Source: Typha latifolia | Taxonomy: Eukaryota > Streptophyta > Magnoliopsida > Poales > Typhaceae | Direction of reading: 5' to 3' | NCBI GenBank assembly: GCA_019914945.1 | Contig: CM034102.1 | Coordinates: 15,985,501-16,049,500, forward strand | Length of the DNA: 64,000 nt | Shown here: positions 51,942-64,000 of the stretch, piece by piece | Layout: each line of letters starts with the position of its first letter | How positions within the stretch are numbered: the first letter of the stretch is position 1 | Position numbers and translations under genes: made by a program | The notes under the pieces: generated by a model | What the model was told of the DNA's origin: nothing | Databases searched by the model: none | What the model saw: the letters and a program-made list of their open reading frames with translations, nothing else

Positions 51942-53605
51942 CTTTCTTTTTTTTCCCTCTCTGCCTTTTGTCAGCAGTTTTCACTATCAAGGCATTGAGA
52001 CTCGCATAAGATTCTAAGATAAGAAGTACAGAAGTACATGGACATTCATTTAATGCTTAAATTAATCACACTCCACCATAGAATGGTCTCCCCAAAACAT
52101 TCTTTTGGTAACAATGAATGCAGAAGGCATGGTAAAATGTTTAAAAAAGAAAGAAATGTATAGCTTATAAAATTTTAGCAATTTTTTGGGAGGAAGAAAT
52201 GACAACTAACAACATCACTGCAGAGAAAAGAAGCATATTTGCTATAAATGATCCTCTTTTTCCTGGTCCAAGTTGTGCTATCTCCTAGTATGATACATAC
52301 AATATTAGTAGATTCTTTCCCTTGGTATGAAAAAGTGGTCCTTCAGATTCCACTACAATTAATGCTTGAATTTATACATGAGCAGAGATATTGATGACAT
52401 GGATTTATCATGGTCAGAGATAAGATTGAGATTTACAAGTGGTTCTTCAGACTGTATTTGCACTTTTTACCCCTCACAGGAATTCACTACCAAAAGCTTT
52501 AATCTCCATTCCAAACATTGCAAATTACATCTCATGTAGAATGTAAAGCATGGGCTTTAAAGTAGACAATGGGGTTTAAAGTGGCAACTAAATCATTGCA
52601 CTTGTGAACTTTCTCACCACTTTTTTTTTCTCTTTCACTTTGGCCAATCATCAAGCAATTTCACTGTAACTTGTAAGCTTTTCCTTTACAGTTCACTCTA
52701 CAGTTTTTCTTTCTCTCTACTAGCATACAAGAGGGAAAAAAAATCTTAAATGGTACAAAATGGAAGAGGATATTGCCCGCTTGGGCTCTTTCATACTTAC
52801 CAAGCCTATCCAATAAATGGGACTCCTTTTGAAATAGGCAAGTTCTTTGAAGCAGACAACCATGGTCCATGACAACCAACCTACTCTCTTACACAATCCA
52901 GAGAGCGAGTTCTCAAGTACATGATGTGCCTTGTGTCACACGATGCACTGCGTAACCCACAAGAAACTCTAGCAAATATGTATCAAAAACTAGGCTGTAG
53001 TTAATTGACATATTAACTACAGTGTCTGCCATTCACATTACAAGTTCATCTGCTTGTCGCGTCCTGTATTAGACACTAAAGTAAAGTCTCAATGCAGAAA
53101 GGAAAAGATGGTTGATGTTGGTTCATCTCACCTGCTTGGAAATAGAGAGTTTCAGTTTGAGATTGATATGAACACTCAGAAAGATAAAGACAGAGATGAA
53201 ATATGCCCAAAGATCAACTTTCAGAAATTCAATGATGATAGAGAAACAGTATACATATCCTCAAAAAAAAAAAATACAGATCCTCAATTTGCTTGTTATT
53301 TTCGTGTAGTGTGGAAGTTATAGATGTACAACATTAATAGATTAATAGCCAGGTAGGTGGCACCAAAGTGAAATACAACAGATTAGCAGCAATTGCTGTG
53401 GCAAGGACGTGAGCATTTTGTCAAGATGGTACAACAATAACATAGGATGAGCTTCTAATTAGAATGTCAGCTGCGAAATCTCAGCCAAAACAGATAACTC
53501 GAGCTCAAAATGCAGTCATTTCTTCTGTGACCGCACGAAATGCAGCAAATGTATGAGATGGGCTCCATACCAAACAATTTTCAGAACATACAAAAAACCC
53601 TAAAA
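49829..53605. other. Intergenic region between the kinase start and the WRKY 3' end
   Basis: Kinase leader and promoter, with a CT tract at 50329-50345, then about 3 kb of AT-rich DNA. A (TTTC)n tract lies at 51906-51950. No gene recognised; the short frames have no family signature. Confidence 0.5.
51906..51950. repeat. (TTTC)n microsatellite
   Basis: About ten TTTC units, slightly broken at the right end. Confidence 0.93.
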
Positions 53606-56600
53606 TCAAGTAACGTTGTGCTCTTCTTTCAACTGCAAAACACCAACAGGCATACGGTTGTTGTTACTAGAGATGGAACTCTGACCTTTATGTTGTACGT
53701 TGCTGGAAGCAGCAGCGGCTCTTGCTGTGTTATGGCTGCTGTTTCTACCAGCCGGTACATCATGGTTATGTTTTCCCTCATATGTTGTTATCACAGCCTT
53801 GGGGTCTGTTGAGGCTCTCTCAACATGTTTTCTAACATTACATCCCACATAGGTGCACTTGTAATAACTCCTACATAACATATAGAGTTGCAAATATCAG
53901 CTTTATATAGATAAAGACAGAATTTCATCTTCAAAAATAATGATGAGCTATGAGTGAAATTAAGATGAAAGTAGCCTAGAAAGACATTTGAGTTTTCAAA
54001 CTTCAACAACCAGTAGTAATTGAAGAAGTTGCTATGCCTGCAGATGTAGTTCTACATTGAGCCATCATTGATGATAGAAGTAATTCCTATCTCACAAAAT
54101 AACTTTCACCAGTGTTATCGAATCACAAGCTAAATATAGGATATATGCTACATTTAGTTTTACACTGATATTTTGGGTCATCACTAGTGTATGTAAGACC
54201 TCTTTCATATAATAATTGATGAGAAGCGAACTTTTCAGATCTGAGCTGCACCACCGAGTTCAACAAGTTGAACTGTTAAGTTGCCAGGTGACTGGTTTAG
54301 CTACATGTGCCATACTGGCGTTGCAGAAGGCCAGAATGAAAAAGGAACTTTGCACTAGACATGTATAAGAACATATACTAAGCATATTTGATGTATATAT
54401 ATAGATATTAGTAAATTACAAATCTATGTTCATGCTGGTATGTGCATATGTATGTCTAGTAAGATATCAATTTACAATTTTAATTATCAGTTTTGAAGAT
54501 TCCATCAAAAGTGAAAGTCTTTAGTTGAAGCTGAAGAAGGAATTGATGGGTTTCTGTCTGAAATTATCTGAGACTATTCAAAACAGGGCAAAGCTTGGTC
54601 TAAACTGTCTGGTAAGTTAAAAGTAGTCAAAACTATGCGAAGCAAAACGAAAATTGAAAACCTGTACATTGACTTGGTTAGTTCTGTCCAAAATTTATTG
54701 GTACTGACTGGGAATCTTGGACGCGATTGCATCGTATTGAAACAAATCTAATTCAAACATAACAATGAAAATTTTATTATATTCTTGACCATGCTTGTAG
54801 TGGAAGATAATATAGCACGCTGGTATGACGAAACAAATGTAATACCTTGGGTGAGGATTTCCTTTGACAACTTTCTGCCCATACTTGCGCCATCTATAAC
54901 CATCATCTAAAAGATCAACCTCACTAGTAGTTTGAACAATTATCCTAGGCTCGGCCAGTGTCTTCTGTGATGAAGTTGTTATGTTTCTGCTCAAAAACAA
55001 AAGTTATCTTGAGGAAAGATCAAATAGGCTGGTTTTCGTAGGTAAAGATATATGCATATGTCTTACCTCCTTTTAGGGTTGGAGTCACCATCATCCCCTT
55101 CAGCTGTCCTTCGTTCACCATTACTTACTTCCTCACTATCACTAGAACCAGAAAATTGCTCAGGTGTTCCGTGACCAGATTCTCGATCCCTCTTAATTAT
55201 TGGAGGAGCAGGCATGCTATTATTTGATTTATCAAAATTTTCAGAATAAGCCTGGAAACCCTGTGCAGTTTTGGAAGAGATGTCTATATTTCTGTTTAGC
55301 TCGTTCAACTCACTTGACAAAGCATCACCTTCTTTGGACCGTCTGTTTGGTGGAAGCGGATGGCCATGTTCACCTTTATAAATTATCTCGGTTATTTGGC
55401 CATCTACAGAACGTTCAACCTTTTTCTTAACAGGGCAGCTAGGATGCGTACACTTATAGTAACTCCTCGGATATTCACTACCCTTCACCATCTTCTGACC
55501 ATACTTCCGCCAGTTGTAGCCATCATCAGCAGGCTTATCAACGACAAGGGCATTAGACTGGGATCTGTAATCACCTTGAGAGCCCTCAGCAGATTCAAAG
55601 AGGGTATTGCCTGTATCTGATAGAGTTGACATCTCCTGCATAGATCCCATATTGACAGTAGAGCTTTTAGGCGGTACTGAGGAAGCTGATGGTGCCTCAG
55701 AAAAAGAGGGTGGATAGTCTGCTTGAGTTAGCAATTTGAACTGAGACTGTGCAGCCTGCGCTGTAACTTGAGCCAGAACCTGTTGATGGGACAGCCCAAA
55801 ATTTCCCTGCAGAAAGATCAAGCAATTTGTGTTGTATTAATTTGTGATCCTGACTTACTTCATGGACAAGAACACCAATCAACTGTTTCATTAACTACAA
55901 CAGCTTTAATCATGAATGACACCATGGCAAACACAAGCTAATATAAGAAACACTTCTTGATGGCTAAATATTGAAAGAGGATAAAAACCACTTGGTTGTC
56001 GAAAATGATCTTCAGTTTTTGTCATCCAAAAGTAATGTTTTCAACTGCACTGAAAAGACCACAATAACTTGCTAGAATCTAATTTCGATAGGGCCTCTAT
56101 CAACCTAATGAAGTGGAAATCTTCATTCTAGTGAACTAAAACAAAAAATTGCAAGGAGAAATTATTCTAAACAAGATTATTTAGGGCAAGATGAGGGAAA
56201 TGTCATCTACGGAGAGAATAAAAAAGCAAGTGAAAGGAGAGGATCGACCAAGATCATATGGCCAGTTTGTCATTTCAAGGAGATCAAAAGGAAAACTTCT
56301 ACCTCTTTCATTTTCAAACTAAAATATCTAATGAATTGAACCATGGTTGGCTACCTGAACCTTTTCTTCCTTATCAAAGATCTAAATATATTAGTCACTT
56401 AGTTAGAATTAAAGATTATATTGCCTGGTTTTCTCATGATTACTCTTCCTTAGAGTAATGTTCTTACAGCAACTAGGCATCTTCCATTTAAAAATTTAGT
56501 AGTTAACACAAATTGACTGCGTAAGATCTGTCTCCTGATACAAGACCTAATCCCCAAACTCACAACCCAAGTTCAAATTTCCTTTTTCTAACAAATCAAA

Positions 56601-57175
56601 GTAGTAGTATTATTGAAGCAATCATCATATCTAATAACCACAATAATTCACCCATCCTCCATGAAACGCAAAAGATTGGAAGAGTTACAATCTACTCCAT
56701 ATCCTTCGAAGCTCTACAAAGCACACAATAAATGCAAACAAGCAACGAAATCAAGATCGAATTTTTACAATCCACATACCATCCCAGACGAGAAGAACGC
56801 CGGCGAATCTAACAAACTCGTCGGACTCAGCCCTGGTGGTATCGTAAACATCTGTGGCTGCGACACCACCAAGCTCGCAGGTCGGCTCTCCCCATGGAAA
56901 GAAGTCGGCCTCCTTACCGCCGCCACGGGCGAATTCATCGCTCCCACGAGCAGCTGCGTAAACGATCGGAAATCGGACTCGGATTCCTCGGGGAACAAGC
57001 TCGAGGCCAGGGTCAACGGCCCAGGGCTGGCCTCAGCGCCGCCGCCGCCGCCACGGAACAGGCTCTCGATGGAGGACCGCGGAGGCAGGGCTAAGGTTGG
57101 CCTCAGCGTTGGCGGCGGCGGGGCCGTCGCCGATGGCGGATGCGGCGCCTCTCCTCCTCCGCCGTTTACCGCCAT
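53606..57175 (-). CDS. Group I WRKY transcription factor (WRKY3/WRKY4 type)
   Basis: Nuclear DNA-binding regulator that recognises W-boxes (TTGACC/T); WRKY3 and WRKY4 act in defence and stress (family knowledge). Exons, minus strand: 57175-56780, 55806-55067, 54986-54846, 53870-53606; they join in frame to 513 residues. The N-terminus is Gly/Pro/Ala-rich. [19 protein letters not shown], a conserved SP cluster of group I, lies at about 108-126. The first WRKY domain has WRKYGQK at 231-237, Cys in [11 protein letters not shown] and HGHPLP. The second has WRKYGQK at 411-417, CTYVGCNV and HNHDVP. Both zinc patterns (C2H2 type) are intact. An intron falls at the conserved Pro-Arg site in the second domain, as in most plant WRKY genes. 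KRR between the domains may serve in nuclear import. The start at 57175 is the first ATG after a T-rich leader. Confidence 0.94.
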
Positions 57176-57420
57176 CTCTCGATTTCTACTTGCTACTAAT
57201 TTTAGAGGATATGGGACTAAAAAAGAGATCTTTTTTATTTGCTTCGGTCCCTTTTTAAAAAAAAAATATATTTTTCGGGTAATTTGGTGGGGTTTTGCCA
57301 AGAAACCAAAGCAAAGATTTGCGATTGCGAGTCCACAGCGATGGAAGTCCGACACTGGTAATTTAATATTTAACTCCCTCCAAAATTACGAAAAGGCCGG
57401 GGGGTTAAACGAGGAAGACG

Positions 57421-57426
57421 TTGACT
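57421..57426 (+). promoter_or_regulatory. W-box upstream of the WRKY gene
   Basis: TTGACT fits the WRKY core TTGACY, about 245 bp upstream of the start codon of the minus-strand WRKY gene. A second, TTGACC on the minus strand, is at 58523-58528. A six-base site arises by chance about every 1-2 kb on two strands, so the support is weak. Confidence 0.3.
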
Positions 57427-58822
57427 TCGACTCTAGGAAAGAGATTGTGCCTAATGACGAAATTACCCTCCTGTGCCGAGAGAATCTAGAGCGAGTAAAA
57501 ATGATATTTAGATATTAAATCCAGAACATAATTTATTCTCAAGAGAAAATTCCAAAAAATAAAAAACTTAAGTAACGAATTATTTAATCTTTTACCTTTT
57601 ACCTTACTTTTAATAAATTTACTCAAGAGTATTAAGATCATTATATTTTTAAAGTCAATTTAGTTCATATATATAACATGGTAGCTATCTCTTAAACAAA
57701 ACTATAGCAGGATGTATTTTAAGTTAAATTTCTACAAAAATATTTTTTTTTGTGGATAAATATAAATAAGTAAAAAAGAGATTAACCAACGATTGAAATT
57801 CAGACAGGAAGATGCCAGCTCAGCCTACTAAAACCTACTTCCCCCCTTCTTGTCTTGGTGGTTTTTCCCCCCTCATTATCTAAACCAAATCCAAACGCAA
57901 TCTATTGAACTGCTGTTTCTAATCATAGATAAATATTCAAATATCTATATATAGGGAAAGCTAGTACTGGTTACTGAAGTGGTCCAGTTACTGTAGATGA
58001 CAGTGATACTGGCAGATGTGTGCTCATGATTAGGTTGAGAGTCATATAAGTTTAGTTTAACAGTTTTCTTGGTCTAATAACTATCTTTGCATTTATTATG
58101 CACCCAATATTGTACCAACCACAAAGGGTGTTGCTGGATTTTGTGTTTGTGGTGCAGTAAATATTTACTGTTGTAGAAGGACAAGAGCAATTAACAGGTG
58201 GGGGAATACCCTTTCATACATACATAGAAATATGTCTCCTTTCCATTTTGTTCAATGAATAGATTTAGAAAATTACATCCTTAGCTATGTAGTGGTTTAA
58301 TTTTTTTTAAAGAGATTTTGAGAACCCATGAGGCATCTCAATTGAACTATAAATCATTGGTGAGAGGAGTCAGAACTCTGAATTTTTCAGTAGAAAACTC
58401 GCAATACATCTTATTATATATCATTTACGGCAAATACGAGACACACACACACACACATATATAATTATTATTAGAATTTTGAATTAATTAGTTTCTTAAC
58501 AATCTCAACTACTCAAGCTGCTGGTCAAAAGATTTCACTGTAATAATAGTTGATAAACAAGTACTTCTTACCTTTAATAATCTTGTGACATCTCTCAACC
58601 CTCTGTCAATAGTGCACTGCATCTGGAGCAAGAAAAGGGAAGAGTTTATTAACTTGGGTCCCCTATGTTATCCAGTAACATAAGGGCAGAGGATTTTGAA
58701 GGGAAAAAGAATGAATGAGGAAAATGAAAACTAGGAAGAGGGCAATTGTGGAATTAGAAAAGGACTTGTTTGCATAATTGCAAAGGGGCAATGGTTGTGA
58801 TTTAAGGCGGCGGGGGTGTCAT

Positions 58823-58825
<3 letters not shown>

Positions 58826-58858
<33 letters not shown>
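58826..58858. repeat. (GA)n microsatellite
   Basis: About 16 GA units, read directly, in the region between the WRKY and HNH genes. Confidence 0.96.
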
Positions 58859-58861
<3 letters not shown>

Positions 58862-59718
58862 TTTCGTGATGGTCACTACTGCAAGGTGTCGTTGTGGGTC
58901 TGCAGTCTGGATAAAGTATTTTTTTGGTCTAGAAGACTGAAACTTAGAAGGGAAAAAGAAGAGGACATTGAGATAAAAGAAGGACCAGACAAAAAACTTT
59001 AAAAGAGGACACCAACTTTTTGAGTCCTTGCATATCTCTAACAACCATCCTCCAAATAGTTTATTAGTTTTCAGCTCGCATGATTCAGGTAATAATAATA
59101 GTAAATTGGATTAGTAATCTATGGATTATTCATCCACAAGAGTGTATATAAGTGTCCTCCTTTCTTTATATATATAAACTGCACAACTGTTTACAGAGAA
59201 GAAAAGGTGGAACAGGCAAAAGAATTGCTGCAGTACCCATGATCCAATGAAGAAAATGCCATTTTTGAGGTACTGAAAGAATATTCAGACAAGGCCCAGA
59301 AGAGTGAATCATATTTTGCGAACAGTAGCTGTGATTTTTCTCACATCTTGCGTAGAAAGAATTTACAACAGTACAAATTTTGCAACAGTGCATACGTCGG
59401 TAATGTTATATCTCTGTTAAGATGAACACCCAGTTACAAATTTTGACAAGGTTTATCTTTTAAAAATCTTGTTATTTCCTTTGGCAAAGGCAGTAAACCA
59501 GTTAAACGTCACTCATATAGGGCATTTCAATGATGAATAATACAATATAATTCTCAAACTGGTTTCACTTGGCAGAGTTTCCCACCCTCAATAAAGACAA
59601 GGGAAATTAAGAGAGTGTTAATAAACTCAAACAATAACTGATTGCGGCAGTGTATTATTCTGTCGCAGGAGGAGATAACTGGGGGCCTTTGATGGATGAA
59701 AAGAGCCTCGAATGGATG

Positions 59719-62241
59719 TCATGGTGTCTCTTTGTATGGTAGCTCGCAGGCAGCCAAGGGATTCTTGGACTTCACATGCCCAAGCATTTCAGCAACAGTT
59801 CGGCAGCGGCACTGGTTACCAGGACGGATGACATCTCCATAGACGGCCATCTCAATTATATCAAGCTCCCTGTCTACAAATAAACATGAAACACTCAAAA
59901 TTTCAGAAACAAGCTAAGAAGAAAGATACAATAACTGAGAGAGAAAATTCATGAACCTTTAAAGAAAAAGGGAACAAAACAAAAATGGCAGAAGATGATC
60001 AATACCAAAATCAACTAAAATCAAATGATGAAGCATGAAGAATATGTATTTAGTAGAATTTTCTATTTCAGGTTGTCACTGACTCTAGACATGCCTTATT
60101 AACACTTTGCTATACCTCACATACCCATTACTAGGGGTAAAGTTATATGAAACCTTGTTTCTGTTCATATCTATGTTGGTTACGTCTTCCAACAATAAAA
60201 GAATCATAGTATCTAGTGTCATTGTCTCTAATCAAGTCAAATTTGGTCCCCACTCCCCAAGGTGCCTTCCACGTGATTTGGTTGCTTCCTACTGCATTAT
60301 GTGGTCCGTGGTCCCTGTTGAATGCATAATGAACCACCTTAAAGAATTATTCTGCATTTTACCCTCAATAAGGTGTTATTCTGGACTTGTTAGCAGCATG
60401 GCTATATCTTGACCTCTCTTTTCTTATGACACCATCATCCATCTCAACATTCTTATATCATGTATGCTCTTCTTTTTTTCCATAGGAGATCTGATAATTC
60501 AGCAAAACCTAGATCTTCTTCATATGCATCTTCAGCACGCCACTTCAGAAGCCAACCAGAATTATAACAGACGAGCGACGACACATACTAGGAATCACCA
60601 TAGACCGCCAAATATGAGAATCTGGTATATCTCGCACGTAAAGACATCAAGAGATAAGGCTGACACCTTTGTAAGGCCCATGGAAAGAGAAAATGTGCGA
60701 CAATTAACACAATTCATAAAAATAGATGGTCCTAAAAATCAAAGTTCTAAGAATCGGTTTTGAGATTGGGATTGACTATTTGAAAAAAATATATGTATTT
60801 AACCGTACCAACTGAGACTTCAATCCGTAATAAAAAAAATCATCTTCTGTCCAAGATGGAGTCCTTTTACAATCTTAAATATCATAAGATAATTAAGAAA
60901 AAAAATTTGTTGTCATTTCCTGCAGACTTGATTACTTCGTATGACATCTTTCCATGTTATTTATTACAATCCATCAAAACACTTTGCCCTGTTTCAAGTC
61001 TGCAGGCAAAGCATGGTTACGGGTATTTAGTATTCTGTATTCTATCAGTTGTAGGCATGAGGTTTCCATATGTTTGCTGTGTCAAGCAGGAGAAAAGAAG
61101 ATAAGAAGACATGGCTAGAGGAAAAGTTCAACCAAGTATTGTTGTTGCAACAATTCTGTATGCATGGTTAGAGAAAAAAAGTCTCAAAATGGCATTATTA
61201 TCAAGGAGGATGGAACTATGGTTAAACGGAAGGTGTAGTGGTGTCTAGCACTTGAGAGATCTAAAAACATATCCTGCAGAACTTAAAATTTAGAAGAATA
61301 CTTTGTTAGGCACCACTTATGATGACGCACAAAAGGGACGTAACAAGAAATCATCATCTTAGAAACTGAATGTTGTGATAAATGCTTTCCACTAGAAGAG
61401 ATACAAGTGCTGGAGCTAATGTGAAGCAGTTTCTAAGATGACAACACTGAGAAATGAATATGGCGTCTTTAGAAAAGAAACAAAAAAAAAAAAATATTGC
61501 ACTAGGCTTGACTGAAGTAGCATCTCTTCTACATAAACAGCAGCAATATCTAAATCTATAGAATTAGTGGAGGAGAGTGCAGTTGCACATTGTAGAAATG
61601 CAAGTTTGTGATGGTGGAGCTAAGTACCTGTTATAAGATTGAGCTTTTAGTAGGGTTACCTGGTCCAAAACAAATGAAATTTTCTCTTTTTTTTCCCGAT
61701 AGCGTTGATAAAAAAAAAAAAACAATCTTGAATAAAAACTCCAAAAGAATTTGGCTTTTAGCAAGAAATTAATCACTCACCGGTGAACTTGATATCGCAG
61801 GAGAAGCCTTCCAGCTCCGCCTTGTCGACCCATTGTTTATCGGACTTATATCTATTAACCCTAGTCTGCAGAATTTGGCAGTTCTCCGCGGTCGTCTCGC
61901 CACCTAGAACAAAAAGCTAATTGTTTTTCTTTTGTTCTTCCAGAACTCGTAAACCCTAAGAAGAGCAAAACGGAACAACATCGAGAGGGAGGACCTTTGG
62001 AGAAGGGGACGATGTGGTCGTACTCATAGCAGAGGCAGCCGTGGCAGTTCCAGAAGCGCTTGCAGACGACGTTGCCGGCGGAGTCCTTCCGCCACCGCTC
62101 CGGGTGGCGGCCGGCGACGACCTCCGCCTTTTGCCAGCACAAAGCCTTCGCCTTGGCGTCGAAGAAGCGAGGGCGATCCTTCTCCTTCTCCTTCTCCTTC
62201 TCCTCGTCTCCCCCGCGCCGACGAGGAGAAGAAGACCCCAT
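59719..62241 (-). CDS. Small HNH-endonuclease-domain protein
   Basis: Probable nucleic-acid-binding or nicking protein of a small plant HNH family; its function is not known to me. Exons, minus strand: 62241-61995, 61903-61781, 59873-59719; they join in frame to 174 residues. A charged Lys/Glu/Arg N-terminus is followed by ARGHPERWRKDSAGN-like sequence (residues about 43-57), Cys-rich CKRFWNCHGCLC and the HNH core YEYDHIVPFSKGG, with Asp75-His76, then ENCQILQTRVNRYKSDK with Asn90. This is the standard HNH pattern. A C-terminal Cys pair (CRCR) lies near residue 150. The second intron is about 1.9 kb and holds nothing recognisable. The ATG at 62241 follows directly on a leader with no earlier ATG in frame. 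A decayed copy lies to the right. Confidence 0.85.
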
Positions 62242-62526
62242 CACCTTTGGTACTTCCCCCTCCCTATCACTGAAGATCTCTTTCTTCTTCTATTCACAAT
62301 AATAGACTTGGTATATATACAAAAGAGAAAAGGTGAAAAGCAAGAGGCTTCAGCTTTCCTGATTCACATCACACCTGAGACAATTGAGGAGAAAGGACTC
62401 AATGAAAGAAGAAAAGGGTACAGATTTCCTTTTTCTCCTCCATTTTCTTCTAAAATTTTTATCCAAATAGGAGAAATTAGTGTAAAACTACAAATAAAAA
62501 AGTCATCTTTTTGAGTTATTATAAGA
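62242..62526. promoter_or_regulatory. Short upstream region of the HNH gene
   Basis: Only about 285 bp separate the HNH start codon from the 3' end of its decayed copy, so the promoter must lie in this stretch or within the pseudogene. Pyrimidine-rich on the gene strand; no TATA box I can place with confidence. Confidence 0.35.
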
Positions 62527-63130
62527 ATATTCAGACAATGGCTAGAAAATAATATATCTTATTTTGCAAAAACATTTCAGGGAATTCTAATTACAAATAG
62601 TTAATACTTCTTCTATATCTCTGTACAGAGATGAACACACCTCATTACGGATTTTGACAATCATAGGGGGGGCATTTCAACGAAGGTATATAATCCAATA
62701 CAAGGCTCAAATTTCGCCAGGGCGGCTGACACTGCCATAGACGGCCATCTCAACACAAGATTCTAGAAATATTAGTAGTTTTTCCTTCAATAGCATTTGC
62801 CTTTCGAGTAAGAGCTTCACTTTGTCCACCACCCTCTTATTCGGCTTGAATTTGGCACTACTACGCGGTCGACTCACTACTTAGAAGAAGAACAAAAGAA
62901 GGGGCTATTCCTTCTTTCTTTCGAGAACTCTGAATTGCAGGAAGAGAAGGGAAGGAAATTGATATGATAAGGAGGACCTCACCTTTGGAGAAGGGAATGA
63001 TGGCAGTTGCTGAGACGCTTGCAGACGACGTTGCCGGAGGAATCCTTGCGCCACCGGTTCGGGTCGCAGCCGTCGCCCAGCTCCGGCGAGGGCCTTGCTG
63101 CCTCCGTATACGACCAGAAGATTTCTTTTC
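62527..63130 (-). pseudogene. Decayed tandem copy of the HNH gene
   Basis: Parts match the neighbour in the same order and orientation. The 3' region is recognisable (ATGAACAC near 62630 against 59422; GGCATTTCAA at 62670 against 59520). A piece of exon 3 (ATAGACGGCCATCTCAA, about 62737-62753) and a broken exon 2 (about 62805-62885, with CGGTCGACTCACTACTTAGAA) remain. Exon 1 is at about 62981-63115 and reads NRWRKDSSGNVVCKRLSNCH. A gap of about 28 bases removes LCYEYDH, the HNH core, and shifts the frame. The 1.9-kb intron is nearly all gone. I see no intact frame. Confidence 0.8.
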
Positions 63131-64000
63131 TTCTCATCTTAATGCCAAACATTATGTTAATCTTTTTTCTTAAAAATAACATTAGCATAACGCATCAAAT
63201 TTATTGGTCAATGTTTATTGTGATTAATATAAAAGATTGAAGATTTTATGAGAATATTTATTGTGGTATATAAAAGACTGCAAATTTCTGAGTTAATGTT
63301 TATTGTGATTACTCTAAGCGATAGAAAAATTTGAGACTACTGGATTGTCTCAGATTTTTGTAGAATTTTGATGATTGACTTCTCATTTGCTAATTGCACA
63401 AGAACTATATATTATAGGTGAAAGAATCTCCCTTTCGAGCAAATAAAAAGAGGCCATCTCTAAGATACCTCAGGATTTTGTGATGTGCTAATTTCACAAG
63501 AGGGGTGAATTAGCAAATCAGCCTCCTTCTAACCAAATGAAAAAGAAAACGATAGAAGAAAAGGCTGTGCGAGATGATGAGAGTCCAACAGAGCATGAGC
63601 ATATGTAAATAACAATTGTAGCCCTCTCCACAAGAGAAATATTACAAACAATCACCAACTAGCAATGACCACCGTACCACCATAACACTTGGAACCATTT
63701 GTAAACGAGACTCGAGCATAGTTACCAATTCATAATGGCCATTTCCTTCGAAAATAGAATGTATATCAGCCAGAAGCAAAGTTGCAAAGAGCACAGAAAC
63801 ACCAATTTTAAAGAAGGCTATAGAATCCAGTTATTGAAGCAGATGAAATACTACCCCAGCAATCACTGCCTTGGTTACCGTGGCAAAAGCCAGCTCATGC
63901 AGGATGAATGTCTTATAGCAACTACCAAATATCTCGTGAAAATATAGAATGGTTTCACTATGCTGCCAGATAGCAAAAGTAGCCGCGATAGATAAAGAAA
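63131..64000. other. Right end of the window, no gene seen
   Basis: AT-rich DNA with only short, unrecognised reading frames. A short repeated ATTTATTGTGATTA-like segment (GTTTATTGTGATTA) occurs near 63210 and 63298. Confidence 0.4.

Larger units (their letters stand above)
57176..59718. other. Intergenic region upstream of the WRKY gene
   Basis: WRKY leader and promoter at the left, then AT-rich DNA, a short (AC)n at 58441-58456, a (GA)n tract at 58826-58858, and the 3' region of the HNH gene from about 59276. No gene seen. Confidence 0.5.

Noticed and set aside
1..64000. CRISPR arrays, operons, integrated virus or organelle DNA
   Set aside because: Nothing regular enough for an array, no polymerase, capsid or integrase motifs, and no chloroplast or mitochondrial genes; the tandem repeats found are two or three copies or simple microsatellites.

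Overview
The window is plant nuclear DNA. Every convincing gene is a plant family member broken by GT-AG introns of about 70 bp to 2 kb, with AT-rich introns and intergenic DNA and (CT)n/(GA)n tracts near gene starts. AGO7, two-domain WRKY, class II formin and MYND-type ubiquitin protease genes place it in a flowering plant. A non-grass monocot such as a palm is my guess, but nothing in the sequence proves it. I found no bacterial, viral or organellar genes, no CRISPR array and no tRNA or rRNA gene. I rebuilt the gene models by hand from splice sites, reading-frame continuity and family motifs.

Layout, left to right. 1-6114 (+): the 3' part of a MYND-finger ubiquitin-specific protease (UBP15/16 type), whose 5' end lies off the window. 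7262-10751 (+): a complete AGO7, the Argonaute of the miR390/TAS3 tasiRNA pathway. 14252-15361 (+): a TMEM230-type small membrane protein. 17278-18312 (+): an intronless multi-pass membrane protein. 20388-25171 (-): a DHHC protein S-acyltransferase. 27328-36903 (-): a class II formin with a PTEN-like N-terminus. 38668-42830 (+): a DUF1336/EDR2-C protein with an N-myristoylation signal. 44763-49828 (-): a CDK-like kinase (IBS1 type), also with an N-terminal acylation signal. 53606-57175 (-): a group I WRKY factor (WRKY3/4 type). 59719-62241 (-): a small HNH-domain protein, followed at about 62527-63130 by a decayed copy of itself that has lost the HNH core.

The genes do not form a pathway. They are ordinary neighbours, although AGO7, the membrane protein and the DHHC enzyme appear to be a gene block also found in Arabidopsis (At1g69440/69430/69420, from memory). 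The formin and the DUF1336 gene are divergent across about 1.8 kb.

I did not find a new biological system. The observations most worth checking are: a PTEN-like domain in the formin with Phe in place of the catalytic Cys; the HNH pseudogene; a GC-AG intron in the DUF1336 gene; a 41-bp minisatellite against a formin splice acceptor; a 163-bp tandem duplication in a kinase intron; a short hAT-like element; and the conserved gene blocks.
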